NCBI GenBank assembly: GCA_038503075.1
Contig: JBCAML010000001.1
Span: 682,001 to 746,000, forward strand
Reading direction: 5' to 3'
Origin: Gyromitra esculenta
Taxonomy: Eukaryota; Ascomycota; Pezizomycetes; Pezizales; Discinaceae
Length of the DNA: 64,000 bases
Shown here: positions 22,864 to 34,768 of the stretch, one piece after another
Numbering within the stretch: the stretch's first letter is position 1
Layout: each line of letters opens with the position of its first letter
Translations under genes and position numbers: made by a program
Notes under the pieces: generated by a model
What the model was told of the DNA's origin: nothing
The model's database searches: none
Seen by the model: only the letters and a program-made list of their open reading frames with translations

Positions 22864-23021
22864 CGTGGGGTAATGATCGGTGCCGGAGCGAGGCCTCGGG
22901 CTGCGGTGGGGTTGCGGAGGTGCAGATGGTGGCGGCCTGATCGATAAGGATGGATGCGGCTTAAGCCGCGCGGAACCCGCATGAGAAAACACCAACTCCC
23001 ACAAAGCTCGCCACTCTTAAT
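22864..23021. promoter_or_regulatory. Short bidirectional promoter METTL16 / ARH1
   Basis: Only 158 bases separate the divergent start codons of METTL16 and ARH1, so both promoters and 5' UTRs must overlap here or extend into each other's transcribed region. The segment is GC-rich without an evident TATA box. Co-regulation is an inference. Confidence 0.65.
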
Positions 23022-24640
23022 ATGAACCCCCTACGACCAACCGCCCTACGATATATTCCCCGGCCTGTCCAAGCCCAGGCTCGATGTCGGCGATACCTTC
23101 AGACCGCGAGAGGCGACCGTCCGCTTCGGCTCGCTGTAATTGGCGCCGGTCCTGCAGGATTCTATACAGCCTACCGGGTCCTCAGCAAACTGCCCAGTGC
23201 CAAAATCGACATGTATGAGTCTCTGCCCGTGCCATACGGCCTCGTACGGTTCGGCGTGGCTCCAGATCATCCAGAAGTCAAGGTATGGTATGGGCTCTCT
23301 CACGCCTTTCTTTCCACCCTACCTGCTGTAGCAATCAATGGCTGAAGGATAGAGTCTAAACACAGAACTGTCAAGACAAATTCAACGAAATAGCTTCAGA
23401 CCCCCGCTTCACGTATATCGGTAATGCCCCAATTGGCACGTCTTGGCCGCACCCGCCGCACCAGTCGTTGCCGCTTACGACGCTCGCGCCTCATTACGAC
23501 GCACTGCTACTGTCGTACGGCGCGAGCAAGGACCGTGAGCTGGGGATCCCCGGGGAGAGGGAGCTGGAGGGCATTTTCTCGGCGAGGGCGTTCGTGGGAT
23601 GGTATAACGGTCTCCCCGAGTACCGGGGGTTGAACCCGCGACTGGATGAGCTGGGTGAGGAGGCTGTGGTTATCGGACAGGGCAACGTTGCGCTGGATGT
23701 GGCACGGATACTGGTCATGAGTCTGGAGGAACTGCGAAAGACAGACATCACCGCATATGCGCTGGAAGCGCTGAGCAAAAGCCGAGTCAAGAATGTGAGG
23801 GTTGTTGGCCGACGGGGACCGCTGCAGGCTTCATTCACGGTCAAGGAACTCCGAGAACTACTTTCGCTACCAGACGTAGGGTTCTCGCCGGTAGACCCCT
23901 CGCTCCTCCCCGACGACCCGTCTTCGTTCCCGCGTGCCCCGAAACGGATAATGCAGGTCCTCCAAAAAGGCCCCAAAGCCTCCCCCGAGACCGCAAAAAA
24001 GTCCTGGGAACTGACGTTTCTGCGCTCCCCAACCGCGTTTCTCCCCTCCCCTACAAACCCTACACGGCTCGGCGCAATCCGGTTCGAAAAAACCAAACTC
24101 GAAGACCCCATCTTCTCCCCGACATCCCGCGCCATGGGAACCGGCGAGACAGAAACTATCCCCGCAGGCCTAGCCTTCCGCTCAATCGGCTACCTCTCGG
24201 AACCCATACCCGGCTTCGAGGAACTCCATATCCCATTCAACCACCGCCGCGGCCTCGTGCCCAACGAAGACGGCCGCGTCGTCACCCCGCTTGGCAGCAA
24301 TGGGGACCCTGCAGCCCCGGTGCCGGGCGTGTATACGAGTGGCTGGGTAAAGCGCGGACCTACCGGCGTTATTGCAACAACCATGTACGACGCCTTCGAC
24401 ACCGGGGACGTGATCGTCGCCGACTGGGCTAGCGGGCGGAAGTTTCTAGAGTTTGGGGGAGCAGGGGAGAAGGATGGGTGGGATGTACTGAAGGGGAAGA
24501 CGCAGAGGCTGGGACTGAGGACTGTGTCGTGGAGTCAGTGGCAGAAGATTGATGATGCGGAGAAAGCCAGGGGTAAGGCAATTGGGAAGGAGAGGGAGAA
24601 ATTTGCGAGTGAGGAGGAGATGTTGAGCGTTTTGGATTAA
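23022..24640 (+). CDS. ARH1: Adrenodoxin/ferredoxin reductase, mitochondrial
   Basis: NADPH-dependent flavoprotein that passes electrons to mitochondrial ferredoxin for iron-sulfur cluster assembly and heme A synthesis; essential in yeast. Exons 23022-23282 and 23366-24640 give 511 aa. The presequence MNPLRPTALRYIPRP is Arg-rich without acidic residues. The FAD-binding loop is LAVIGAGPAGFYTAYRVL, then ESLPVPYGLVRFGVAPDHPEVK. The NADPH site is VVIGQGNVALDVARIL. The C-terminal GWVKRGPTGVIATTMYDA block, which closes over FAD in the family, is intact. The intron (23283-23365) is placed because HPEVK-NCQDKFNEI is restored. Confidence 0.95.
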
Positions 24641-25793
24641 GGGTCGGGTGGATGGTGTCGTTGACTAGTTGGTTTGGTGGGTAGGGGTAATGATAGATAT
24701 GTAAATTTTGTAGAATATAGATTTGGGGTTCTCTGCTATGGTGTGTAAGCATGGGGGAAAATATTGCACTCTGTGTGGAGATTTTTTTTTATACCAGTAA
24801 TACATATCAGTATCTAGCACACGTACAAATCTTCTCATCGCGTTGGACGCACTTTCTACATATTTTCGGGTTTATCTAAGTATTTTCTCCTTGTTCTCTG
24901 ATTGGTAGTAGCTAAAGAAAACCTTTTATCAAAGCCTTACTCGAATTTATCAGTCTAAATAGTTCTCATCTACATGTCGTAACATCCTATAGCCTGCTGG
25001 GTAGATATATCGCGATACATAACTAGATTGGGTTGTGTTACTAGTCATAATATATCACTCGAGCGGCTAAAACAGACAGGTACATGTGCTTTAATGTTAA
25101 TCTAGCTCCTACTACTTGTAAATAGAAACACTATACAAAAGCCCACATTAGTAGAGCCCTAGTTAGCTCACCAATCGTCCGCTAGTATAGGATCGGATAG
25201 AGTTCATCCCACTATAGAAGTTGGATAGCTGCATGCTAAGCGTAAGTTCAATGGTGCGAATAAAATCTCTTGATGTACTTAATATCCTCATATGGGAGGT
25301 GCTTCGGAATAGCAATGTTTATGGAGAACAACTTAAACACGGTTTCCCGGATCATCACGTATATCACCTTTGATAGTTCAAGTGTATTCTGCTTAACACA
25401 TATAAAGGTCCATACCCCTTGCTAAAATAGTTCGCATCCATATGGCACCATCCTACGATACCTAGAGTCAGCTAGACTATCAAATTATAAACAAATAGCG
25501 AGGCTCTACTAGGCACAGTCTAAGTGGCCAAACTCGACACAGCACCCTGATATAACTCCCCGCGTTCGAACCCAACCAAAAGCGTAGTTATCGCAATGCG
25601 GCCATCTACGCGTATAATACCGCGCGGAAGACCTTCTGTTCAATTTTATTATAGGGCAAGCTGTCTTTGTGAAGGACATTGGAACTTGAAAGCATAACTA
25701 CTTTTATAGTAAGGCACCATACCGTCTAATAAACCAATAAATCCTTTCTACAAATATACACACTGCAAATCTAACTAGCAAAATTTATCCCAA
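24641..25793. other. Gene-free AT-rich interval, possible decayed element
   Basis: About 1.15 kb between the 3' ends of ARH1 and MTC6. From about 24780 the base composition turns AT-rich with many stops in all frames. A short stretch at 25525-25557 reads WPNSTQHPDIT on +, faintly like the WP..SPDLNP block of Tc1/mariner DDE transposases, but no continuous transposase or inverted repeats were recognised. Confidence 0.4.
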
Positions 25794-27698
25794 CTACGAA
25801 GGCACCCCCTCATACTCAATTCCCTCTAAATTCCGCTTTTTCGCCATCTTCCTCCTTCGTCTCCTACTTTTTTCCACTCTCCAGCTCCCCACTTTCGCAA
25901 ACCACATAAGTCCAAACACGATGAGTACTATGACCGCTGCAACAGCACTCACAATTACCTCTCTATTTCCGAAATTCGTCGCCTCGTAAGGACAAGACGC
26001 ATTTTCGCCGCCCGTAACCCAGCATCCATTAACAGCGAGGGAGTTGAAGTCTATCCAGATCCTATCATCAAGATCCAGTTGCGCATTCTTCATAGCTGCG
26101 AGGAGGTAAGTGTTTTCTAGTGCCGTGCGAGGAGCGTCGAAGTCGTTTTCATCGCATGTGGCTGTGGCATCGTAGTACGTCCCATATCGGTGGGTGATTA
26201 TCCACTACACAAGGTTAGCTAGGTGATCACGGATCTATATTAGGAAATTTTAAAATCGGTATCACTAACATCGTATGGTTTGCTCTTGGCTCTACATGCC
26301 GCCCGTTTACGTTGTCCACAATCAGTAACCCTCCATCTACCATCGCTAGCAGACATAGACGCGCATCTGAACGTGTTCTCCCTAACCCCGTCTGTTCCGA
26401 CGGTGGCATTTGCAGGTTCATTTACATCCCATGCCCACGCTAATGCGTCCTTGATCTGACTGAAGTAGTATTCGATATTTGCTGTGATATTCGAAGAGTA
26501 TGTTGAATTCAGAGTTGCAGAGTACCCACAACTAGCCAGGCCCGTGATAGCACTGCGATTATTCCTCGGGAAAGACTCTGAGGCAGTATCTACAACCTGG
26601 GCCCAGGACGAATTTACATCTTTCAACTCAGGATTCGAACCAGAGAAGAAACATTTTAGTGCTGTGGGACCATTAAGTGCAGCAGGATCTCCAAGGTAGC
26701 CTACAGGAAAGATGCATTTATCATCACCCGTAGCTACCGGATCATAGCCGAGTTCCGCTGCTATTGTACCAAATGACACGAGCACTCGTTTCTTGGCCAA
26801 AAATTCTAGGTACGACTCGCTCGGCCAGCCATCTTCAGTGCTTCTGAGCCCACCAGCGATGTTTTGGATAGTGAAGTACTCTGATGTGTTGTCATTGCCA
26901 CTGGCTCTGAACCACGAACTGTTGAGATTAGATCGATCAGATGCGAGCTCAGCTGGCGTATATGCATCTGCAAAAATACCAGTGCTCTGAAGAATCGGGA
27001 GCAAAGGTCCCGGCTCTGGCAGATTCGTACTATTTGAGGGTGGGAAGGTCTCATGAAGGTTGAAGTCAAGGAGTATGATGCGTGTTCCTAGATTTGTGTC
27101 TGTGCTAGTTATCCAGGATTCGAAAACCGAGAGTAAAGTAGTAGCGTTGAAAGATGAATCACATGTGTATTCAGTGAACGGCTCAAGGCCACTGGGACTG
27201 TTAATGGGCTGAGCTGGTGTTTGCCGGGCCAACAGGTTTGCAGTAGATGTTGCCGGATTAGCTACAGGCAATTCGTCGAAGGAGCTCGCATTTACAGCTA
27301 AAGACTCCACGTATACAGAGGCTATGAATTACCCAAGTCAGTCTTCCGCGCATTCAGATTTCGCTGCAAATTATACATACTTGGGCAAATATCCCACCGT
27401 CTATGGTCCCTATCAAAATACACATCTACTACAAACCGTTGATAGCCAATAGCTGCCAAGTTCACAACGCAACTCGCTTTATCATCTGTATACTGTTTGT
27501 CCGAGAAACAAGCAGATGTAAGTGCAATTCCCGGGTATTGGTTATAGTTTATCGGTACATCGCGTCGAAGATCTCGAAGGCTCTATATAAGTAACCGATG
27601 TTAACGATTGAGCGTGGAAAGGGCAGCAGTGAATTATTTACTAATAATATGGTATTCCAATTCTGATTAATGGAATTGGGGTTGATCGTGGAGGCCAT
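25794..27698 (-). CDS. MTC6: Telomere-capping maintenance protein Mtc6
   Basis: Single-span membrane protein of ascomycetes found in yeast by genetic interaction with the cdc13-1 telomere-capping mutant; molecular role unknown. Four exons on the minus strand: 27698-27642, 27582-27381, 27321-26270, 26204-25794 (573 aa). Family marks in order: SLRDLRRDVPINYNQYPGIA, FVVDVYFDRDHRRWDICP, ALAWAWDVNEP, FRCASMSASDGRWRVTDCG, APRTALENTYLLAAMKN, WIDFNSLAVNGCWVTGG. A hydrophobic segment (VIVSAVAAVIVLIVFGLMWF) near residue 530 is the membrane anchor, followed by a basic cytosolic tail. Many Cys and N-x-S/T sites fit a lumenal ectodomain. The expected N-terminal signal peptide is not obvious in exon 1, so an upstream exon or a different start is possible. 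Confidence 0.87.
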
Positions 27699-28484
27699 TT
27701 TTAGAGATGATGACGTCCGCATGGATTCGTATACTCGATTCCGATCGTGTTATATACAAATTGAGTTATGTTACACGAGCAAGGGGCGATTTCCACATAT
27801 TAATAGGTGCATGCATGATAACCTCATCCCTAGTGGTCCGACACCCAGAGAATTCAACGGTTTAGAGCATCAGTCAAAATTTGCGGGATCGATTGGCATC
27901 CACGCATTTTTTTATACAATCTAGACCCTTTCAATTAAATGTGCAGCGAACTATTTACTGGAGCGTATCTAGGCTACTGATTAATACAAGAAGATAGCCA
28001 ACTAGCCCTGCAGCATTTTAGGTTAGCTTAACAAGTGGCACGTGCAGTTTCGTATTACGCAAAACGTCTTTGGCTCGTAATCACTTAAGACTTCAGCCGA
28101 ATATAGTTACGTCACACCCAGAATAGTCTTCCTTTATTCCACTCTACAGATATATACCCAGGATTGTACTGGCCTCCAAGGGGACAGAGATGAGCAAATG
28201 AAGGGATTGAACGCAAAAAAATAGTCAAAACGAAAAGAGATGTTGTACGAAAAGGATAGGTAAAGCCAATGCTTGCAGAAAAAAATTAACCCCCCTTGCC
28301 AGTATGGGTATCAAATAACGTTATCCTGGCCAGTACATATCGTCGCAGGAAACCTAAGAATGGCACATCCGTATGTCTTTCACTCTTGAGTCATACAGTA
28401 AAATTACACCTCCAAGCTACAAAACCAGTCTTCGTTAGCAGAGCGCTTCCAAGTCTCCTAAAAAATACCCCAAGACTTAATCAC
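27699..28484. other. Intergenic, MTC6 promoter
   Basis: About 790 bases between the MTC6 start and the stop of the ZUP1-like gene, both leftward. AT-rich with no supported gene. A missing signal-peptide exon of MTC6 could lie here, but none was recognised in frame. Confidence 0.5.
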
Positions 28485-30669
28485 TTACACAATCAACTCA
28501 AACTCCTTATATTTTCGTAAATAATTCATCCTCCTCCTATAGGCTCTAAGCAACATTCCTGAATCCAATCGCCCCCTCAGTCTCGCACCAATCAAATCTT
28601 TCATTGGTGCACTTGGGGTAAAAAATGGATCAAACACAAGCAAATTCCGCGTCCCATCTAGTGTCCTCTCTATCCCTACGATTGTCATAGAGTGCCCACT
28701 ATGTTGGAAATATATTGGTGGCTTCTGTGTTTTCGATACTTTAGGGCTTAGTGGACCATCGTGTACACTACCTTTGAAGTAGTGCTCGACGAAGTCGAGA
28801 AGACGGTATTGCGTTTGAAGACCATCGGATTTGTTAAAAGGGTGCGGGCAGCAGGGTATACCAAGTGATGTGAACATTGTTTGAGCCTGGGGGATTACGT
28901 AGAAGTGTTAGCTAGGGTTGCTTGAGGTAGCAATAGGAATGTGATATACCAACCTCTGAGGTTCCAATATACTTTCTAGTTCCTTTGATACCGCCTGTTT
29001 CTAGCCTCGCATTAACATTGATCCCTTTATCCCACCCCTCCTCAATCCAATCTTGTAACTTCAATATTGAGGGTATGCGCCCATCAAACGGATGGCTTCC
29101 CCTCGGAAATGCAGCCTGGACATAGCTGATCATCATCTGAATATTCCTGTAACCGCAGAATCCACCCTCGCCCTTAATTTGTTTCCCCACATGTTTTACA
29201 CCAGGATGACATAACCATGCACGGGTAACATTTGGGTCCATTTCGCATAAAAATGCGATTACGGGGAGGATATTAGGGGTTTCGTTGGATACATATGTAT
29301 CTCGTACTAGTGTGCCGGTGGCACCGTCGATCGTGGTATGTGTGCTGACTTTACCACCACTTTCGAGTTCTCTGCGGAGCCAGCCAGGCATTTGGAGCTC
29401 ATGGGCATATGGGCCGAGGTCGGATTTCTACGCGGGCAGGTTAGTTTGCTGAATGATGATCAATGCAGTGAAATGATGTATATACGACGCACAAAGAAAA
29501 ACGGGGAAAGCCACTTCACATACACCCAGACGCTTGACCCCGCCGTCTTTATAGGGGATAACGGAACTTGATCTTGCTGATGATTTTTCAAGTTTTCTTG
29601 AACTACCTGAGTCCTTATCTGACGATAGGATCCCGTAGAAAGGCCTATGAGACCGCTTCGGTGAATTTTGTGAATGCCTAGTAGATGGTGCTGGAGATGC
29701 AGGTGGTGATGGAGACTCAGGGTCTGCGTAAATTATTCTATGCCCACGACTGCCATAATCCTTATCCCTTCCTCTATCCCTATCTCTCTCCCTTTCTCTC
29801 TCTCTTTCTAGCATCTTATCCCTTTCCCTCTGGCCATCCCTATCCTTGTGTCCATCCCTATGGCCATCTCTGAAAACCAGAAACCAATCTCTTTCTCTCT
29901 GGCCATCGCTTTCCCTGTACCCATCTCTTGAAACCAAGGATTCTCTCGAAATCCCTCCGTCTCTAGAAATCAGGATCCTATCTCTTTCCCTATGCCCATC
30001 TCTCGAAACTAGCGAGTCTCTCGATATCACGCCATCCCTCGATATCGCCAACGTCCTGTTCTCTCTCTTTTCCTTCTTCACACTGCCACTTCTGCCACTC
30101 CGGCTCTCCTTGCTCTCCCTATTATCCCTTACTTCCCTTCCCTCCCTCTCCCTCCCCGCCGAATCCCCCCGCCTAACCGCCATATCCCTCTCCTTCTCCC
30201 TCTCATTCCCCCCCAACGGCGAATTTCCACTCGACCCCCAACTCGATCCCCCACTCGATCTTCCACTCGAGCTCTCCGAGCCCCTACCACCCGCCCCCAG
30301 CTCCTCCCCATAATGCCTCACATCCTCCATCGATATCTGCTCCGCCCCATGAAAATCCAAATGCATCTGCAGCTCCATCAACAACACAGGCTCCTCACAT
30401 CCCGGCTCCGGGCACAACACATACGTAGTCTCCTCGTCGTCTAGCAGCGGACCCCCGAATTCGTAGTCTAGCGCGTTGAACTCGCCCGATCCGAGATTAT
30501 TCGTGAAGCCGCCGGTGAGACCGGTGTTTGCTGGATCGTCTTTGACAACGAACGGAGAGTCGTCTGTGTGGAGAGCTTCGATGTGGAGTAGTAGTACATA
30601 TTCGCTCTCGTCGTGGAACTGGCAGAACGGACATTCGAGGTGTTGGGGTTGCTGGGTGTCGCTTGCCAT
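28485..30669 (-). CDS. Zinc-finger UFSP/ZUP1-type cysteine peptidase (family C78)
   Basis: Papain-fold peptidase related to UFM1 proteases and the K63-specific deubiquitinase ZUP1. Three exons on the minus strand: 30669-29524, 29427-28954, 28886-28485 (673 aa). The N-terminus carries a C2H2 finger (CPFCQF...LLLHIEALH) and a second C-x4-C-x11-H-x3-H finger (CPEPGC...MHLDFH). A central Arg/Asp/Glu mixed-charge region with about ten SRDG/RERD units follows. The catalytic domain has KSDLGPYAHELQMPGWL, the nucleophile in GEGGFCGYRNIQMM, the active-site His in FQHSGHSMTIVGIE, and an Asp-Pro in LLVFDPFF. This domain order (fingers then C78) is that of ZUP1. The true substrate (ubiquitin chains or a UBL) cannot be read from sequence. 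Confidence 0.88.
29740..30065 (-). repeat. Imperfect coding repeats, SRDG / RERD units
   Basis: Within exon 1 of the ZUP1-like gene, short units such as VISRDSLVSRDGHRERD and GISRESLVSRDGYRESD recur, then shift to (RE)n and (RD)n dipeptides. At the DNA level the units are imperfect, near TCTCTCGA / CCATCCCT on +. Likely grown by replication slippage. Confidence 0.75.
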
Positions 30670-31364
30670 TTGGGGAGCTTGATACAGCTGCTGAGGGGCC
30701 GCTTATGGGGTGATTGATCAAAGCCAACAACGTAAGGAAAGGGGGGGAGGGAAAGGGAAGAAGAAAAAAACGAATAGGTCCCTCTCTTGATACTAAAAGG
30801 TGATCGAGGCTGATGTAGTTTTTGTTTGCTTGTTCTTGCGGAACCATGCACGCGTCTGGTGTAAGACCGACGACAGCAAACACAAATTCTAGACTGTCCC
30901 GACGCAGGGATCCGAAGGAAACAGCAGGGGGGAGCTTGAAGTGGTCACCCCACAGCCAAGCCCCTCCCACACGATCTTATCCGCCTGCATCCAACGGCCC
31001 CGGCCGTTCCAGTGTTTATTCACTACGTAGCATGTCACGCCCGCAATCCACAGCACTCAAATATCGTGACGCCGGTAAGGTCAACCAAACAAAGTCGCCC
31101 GCCGGATATCAAGTGGTGTGCACAATTCACTCCACCTTTTTTTGTTTCCACTCACACTCGCTTTTAATTTTTTTTTTTATGATACAATCCAATCCCCCGC
31201 GCTGTCTTGATCCTTTTTTGCCACGAAGAAGGAAGAGAGACAGAGAGGGAGGGCGACCCGTGGAAGAAATAAACCCAGATTCCCCGGAAACAAAAAAGCG
31301 AAAAGCAAAAAAAAATATGGATAAACAATGCAACCACCGAATACAAGTCCTTTCATAATCTCAT
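30670..31364. other. Intergenic, promoter of ZUP1-like gene
   Basis: About 700 bases between the ZUP1-like start and the lectin stop, both leftward. Contains A- and T-runs near 31136-31180 that may belong to the lectin 3' UTR. No gene supported. Confidence 0.5.
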
Positions 31365-33184
31365 CTACAAATACTTCTTTGGTGAGCTTGACCTCCTTCG
31401 CTTGTACACAACGTACGCGACGACAAGAAACACCTGGAAAGCGATAAGAATGCCAACCCCCATACCGAATTTGGGTCCACTCGAAGTCAGGGCTAAAGTA
31501 GTAGATGTTAGCTTCTTCGTTCTCTTTGTTTAAAAGAAATTCAAACAATGAAAAAAAGGGCTTTGTTCTACACAGACCTTGGTTGACAGTTTCCGGGACC
31601 GCATACATCAGGTTGGAGTGGTGTTCTTTGAGTGTCCTCTGCAGCGCATCGAATTGATGCGTATAATCTTTTTGGGTCATTGCGTTTCCAATTTGAACAA
31701 CAAGGTTCTCAACGATGTTTCTGCATCAATCCATGAGCATTGACCAATAACCTTATCTTCAACCCATGAAGGAAAAGTCCTGTGATCCGGATAAAATAGC
31801 TCGGTAGGACCAAAACGACTTACATTTTGTTCTCCATGGTGTCGATTTGAGCGCGGGGCACTCTGGTTCCTCTCATTTCAGCACGCATATCGTCGTGTCT
31901 GTGGGTCAACGCATCTAGTCTATCGTAAAGCATACCGATTTGTGACTGGATGGCAGCCAAGTGATGGGTCTAGTTATCGCATCAGAAAATCAGCCACCGG
32001 AACCTTTGCACCCCATTTAAGCAATAAACTAACACAAGGAGACCTACTATGCCTTGCATCCGGTCGTGTAAATCTAAAAATTGCTGCTCGGGAGTCTTGT
32101 ACATCTCAGCAGCTGTGTCTTTATACTCCGGAATGTACTCCTGGTAAGCTTGTTCATGAGGAGTTCGACCGTGCGCTTGTTGGGAATCGGTGGCTGGTGG
32201 GTCTACATTGTTGTGGAATCCCTCTTGCGTCATACGTTCTCTCTCCTCAAACTGAGTCTTCACAGCGCCGGATATTTCTGGAGAAGCTACAAGAACAGCG
32301 AAAAGCTCGAAGCTGTCCGGGGTGTCTGAGGTGATAGCCGAAACTCCGTAATGGTAACCGCCAGGAAGCTTGACCTTATCGGTCTCGAAACACAAATTCC
32401 CGTCAACTTCAACCTTGAAGGTTCTAGGCCCTTGAGAAATGCGCAACGACGTCAAAATCCCCTTGTTGCGGTAACTGATGCCGCAGTGCCCAAACGCAAG
32501 CGACGGAACGTGGTGGTGGATCGAGTAATCGGTTTGGCCGTCATTCAGATACGCGCGAACACTCCCAGACTAGATTCACCCTCGGTCAGCACCTAGCTAG
32601 TGGGATTCGAAAATTCGAAACGAAGCTGAGCCTACCCCGCCATACGAATCAACCACCAATGCCAACCCGTCGAAGGGCTTTGAGGTGTACACAGACTCCA
32701 ATCCCCCCTTCCCACTAGCTCCACCAGCAGTATACCAGAAATGAAAGCTCCCACCAGGTCTTTCCCCACCAGTAGTTCTGAAATCAATGTCGACGGACCA
32801 TTCCTTGTACGGACTTGCCTTGAGCGTGTACAAGCCCACGCGCTGGTTTCCCGGGCTCGGTGGGGTAAGGACCAATCTATCGGAGAGGATCTGCGGGTCG
32901 CCAAAGACCTGGTAGCCGGGAATTGTGTGTCTATCTTGCGAAAACCTAGATATGAGTGCCCCACGTTAGCGCAACTGCCACAACCACCACAACCCACAAA
33001 ATCCTAAAATTCCAAAACTCGAGTGGAGAACATACGGATGGACCAATCCAATAGAAAGTTCAGTATCATAGTCCAGACCCCTCTCTGGCTCTGCAAGCGA
33101 AAATGCAGGAGCAAATAGTACTAAAATCCGAGCAACGGCGCCCAAGCTCTTCAAGAGCCCTGAGTTCGAGAGTGAGGACCTCAT
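31365..33184 (-). CDS. L-type lectin cargo receptor (Emp46/Emp47, ERGIC-53-like)
   Basis: Type I membrane lectin that collects glycoproteins for ER-to-Golgi COPII transport. Six exons on the minus strand: 33184-33036, 32945-32636, 32569-32048, 31969-31824, 31720-31578, 31492-31365 (465 aa). A hydrophobic signal peptide covers about residues 1-31. The lectin domain has HTIPGYQVFGDP, RPGGSFHFWYTAGG, FDGLALVVDSYGG and SGSVRAYLNDGQTDYS, where metal and sugar ligands lie in the family. A coiled-coil stalk follows (LYDRLDALTHRHDDMRAEM), then one membrane span (VGILIAFQVFLVVAYVVY). The tail ends KKYL, a canonical dilysine COPI retrieval signal. The donor of the intron at 31577-31493 (GTCTGT) is weak but restores the frame. 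Confidence 0.88.
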
Positions 33185-34768
33185 TGCATCTGAATGTGAA
33201 ATTGAAGGAACGTAAAACCGTGGCAATAGAAAAATAATAATAAGCTCCTCACAGCAGAGCAGGCCACGTTCGTGTATATATAAAAAAAGAGAGAAGAAAA
33301 AAAACCAATCTCGAGACCAAACGGTGAGTGGGGGAAACGGAGAGCGAAAATATACCGTGGGACCAAAGGTGTTGCTACCTGTCCTCACGAGCTCCCAACC
33401 AGACCAGCCCTGAGTTTATCCGGCATGAAGCAACAATGGATTGTTCGCGGGACAGCTGCAGGCCTTTCCCCGGATTAACACACGGTTACCCGGACGTCGA
33501 TAAGGCTGCATGGCGTCTCTGCAGCCACCTGACGTCGAAGAATCGCCCCGTTCTTGGTATGGCGCCTCTCGGCTGCCCTGCAGGATTAAGGAACGCTTTT
33601 GCCGCAATAAGTTTCCGTCTGCCGAGACGGTCGGGTTCGCGTCCCGAATTTAACGATGCCTTGGAATTAACCGGACCAATTTGATGCCTTTCCATTTGGG
33701 CGAGACTCGAGACTACGTCTTAGCTGGGGGCTAGTCGACTGCAGGGGTTTTAATATAAACGTCACAAATTGCGAGCCCGGCCCGCCATTATGCTTACCTG
33801 GTCTGCAATGGACATCGCTTGCGGGACTCGGAAAATATTCGCGAGTAGCTACACACAATAGGATCATTCACAGCAGTCATAACGATAATAATGATAAAAT
33901 AACCACCTGGTATTCCGATATCCGATACCCGAGATCATAAAACGTTTAATGTGTTTGAATCGTGGTTATGGTTTTTTTTTTCTCTCCGGTACTACATACA
34001 TGTAGTATTTGAAATTAACTAATGCCTGAACGGCCACTTTAACAACCTACCCGAGATTTCTTCCCCACGAGTCTTGTGTACAGTGCGTGCGTGCTGGGGC
34101 GCACAGACACGCTGGCAACCGAGCCCGAGTGACGTACTGTGATTACCCCAACCACGTCAATTCGTACTCCCACCTTCAACCCCACTACCACACACATTCC
34201 CTTCAACCACACAAAACACAACTATAAAAGTGCTAGAAACCCACATATATTCCACTACTCCCCTACCAAAATATCCTCCCCCCCCAGACCTGAACTCCTT
34301 CTTTGCCAAACGTCTTGAGATTTTCTCATTTCATCAGCAGCGCTTCCTTACTGCTTAATTCAATTTCCCCTGCTAGCTAGCTAGATATATAGCCCTGCAT
34401 ATCACAAAAGGGAAGTAAAATATCATACATCATTGAGGAAATAAGCATACTCTACACATCACCCCCGATCATCCTCCACATCCATAGGCCTCTTTCTCTC
34501 TCTCAACGGAACCGTAATTCCACATCATAACCAGCTGTCCACCTCTACTCCAACTAGTAAAAAAAGGGGGGGATAAAAATAGGAGAAAAAGGAGAAGAAG
34601 AAAAGAAAAGAAAAGAAAAAGAAAAGGATTAAAGCAAGAGATTTTTTTCAGCCCCAAAATTATAGGTAAATACCATCGCCATACAAAATAGCCCATTCAT
34701 TATTTTTTGCTTCTTTTTCTCTCCATGTCATCATGACCGTAACATAAGAGGTAAACTGCTCAGTTAAA
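33185..34768. other. Intergenic, lectin promoter and PRP40 3' flank
   Basis: About 1.6 kb without a supported gene. It holds a TACATGTA at 33997-34004 and an A/AAAAG-rich repeat at about 34599-34626. A five-base-pair hairpin with a seven-base loop at about 33624-33640 resembles a tRNA T arm but lacks the invariant loop A and any partner arms. Confidence 0.5.
34599..34626. repeat. AAAAG pentanucleotide repeat
   Basis: Five to six AAAAG units, some with an extra A, in the 3' flank of PRP40. Confidence 0.8.

Noticed and set aside
23494..24135. 213-codon open frame on - strand
   Set aside because: Antisense to the ARH1 catalytic exon, which has strong family matches.
29846..30313. 155-codon Ser/Leu/Pro repeat frame on + strand
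   Set aside because: Antisense reading of the Arg/Asp repeats in the ZUP1-like gene.
33624..33640. T-arm-like hairpin TCGGG-TTCGCGT-CCCGA
   Set aside because: The loop lacks the invariant A58, and I found no matching acceptor, D or anticodon arms around it.
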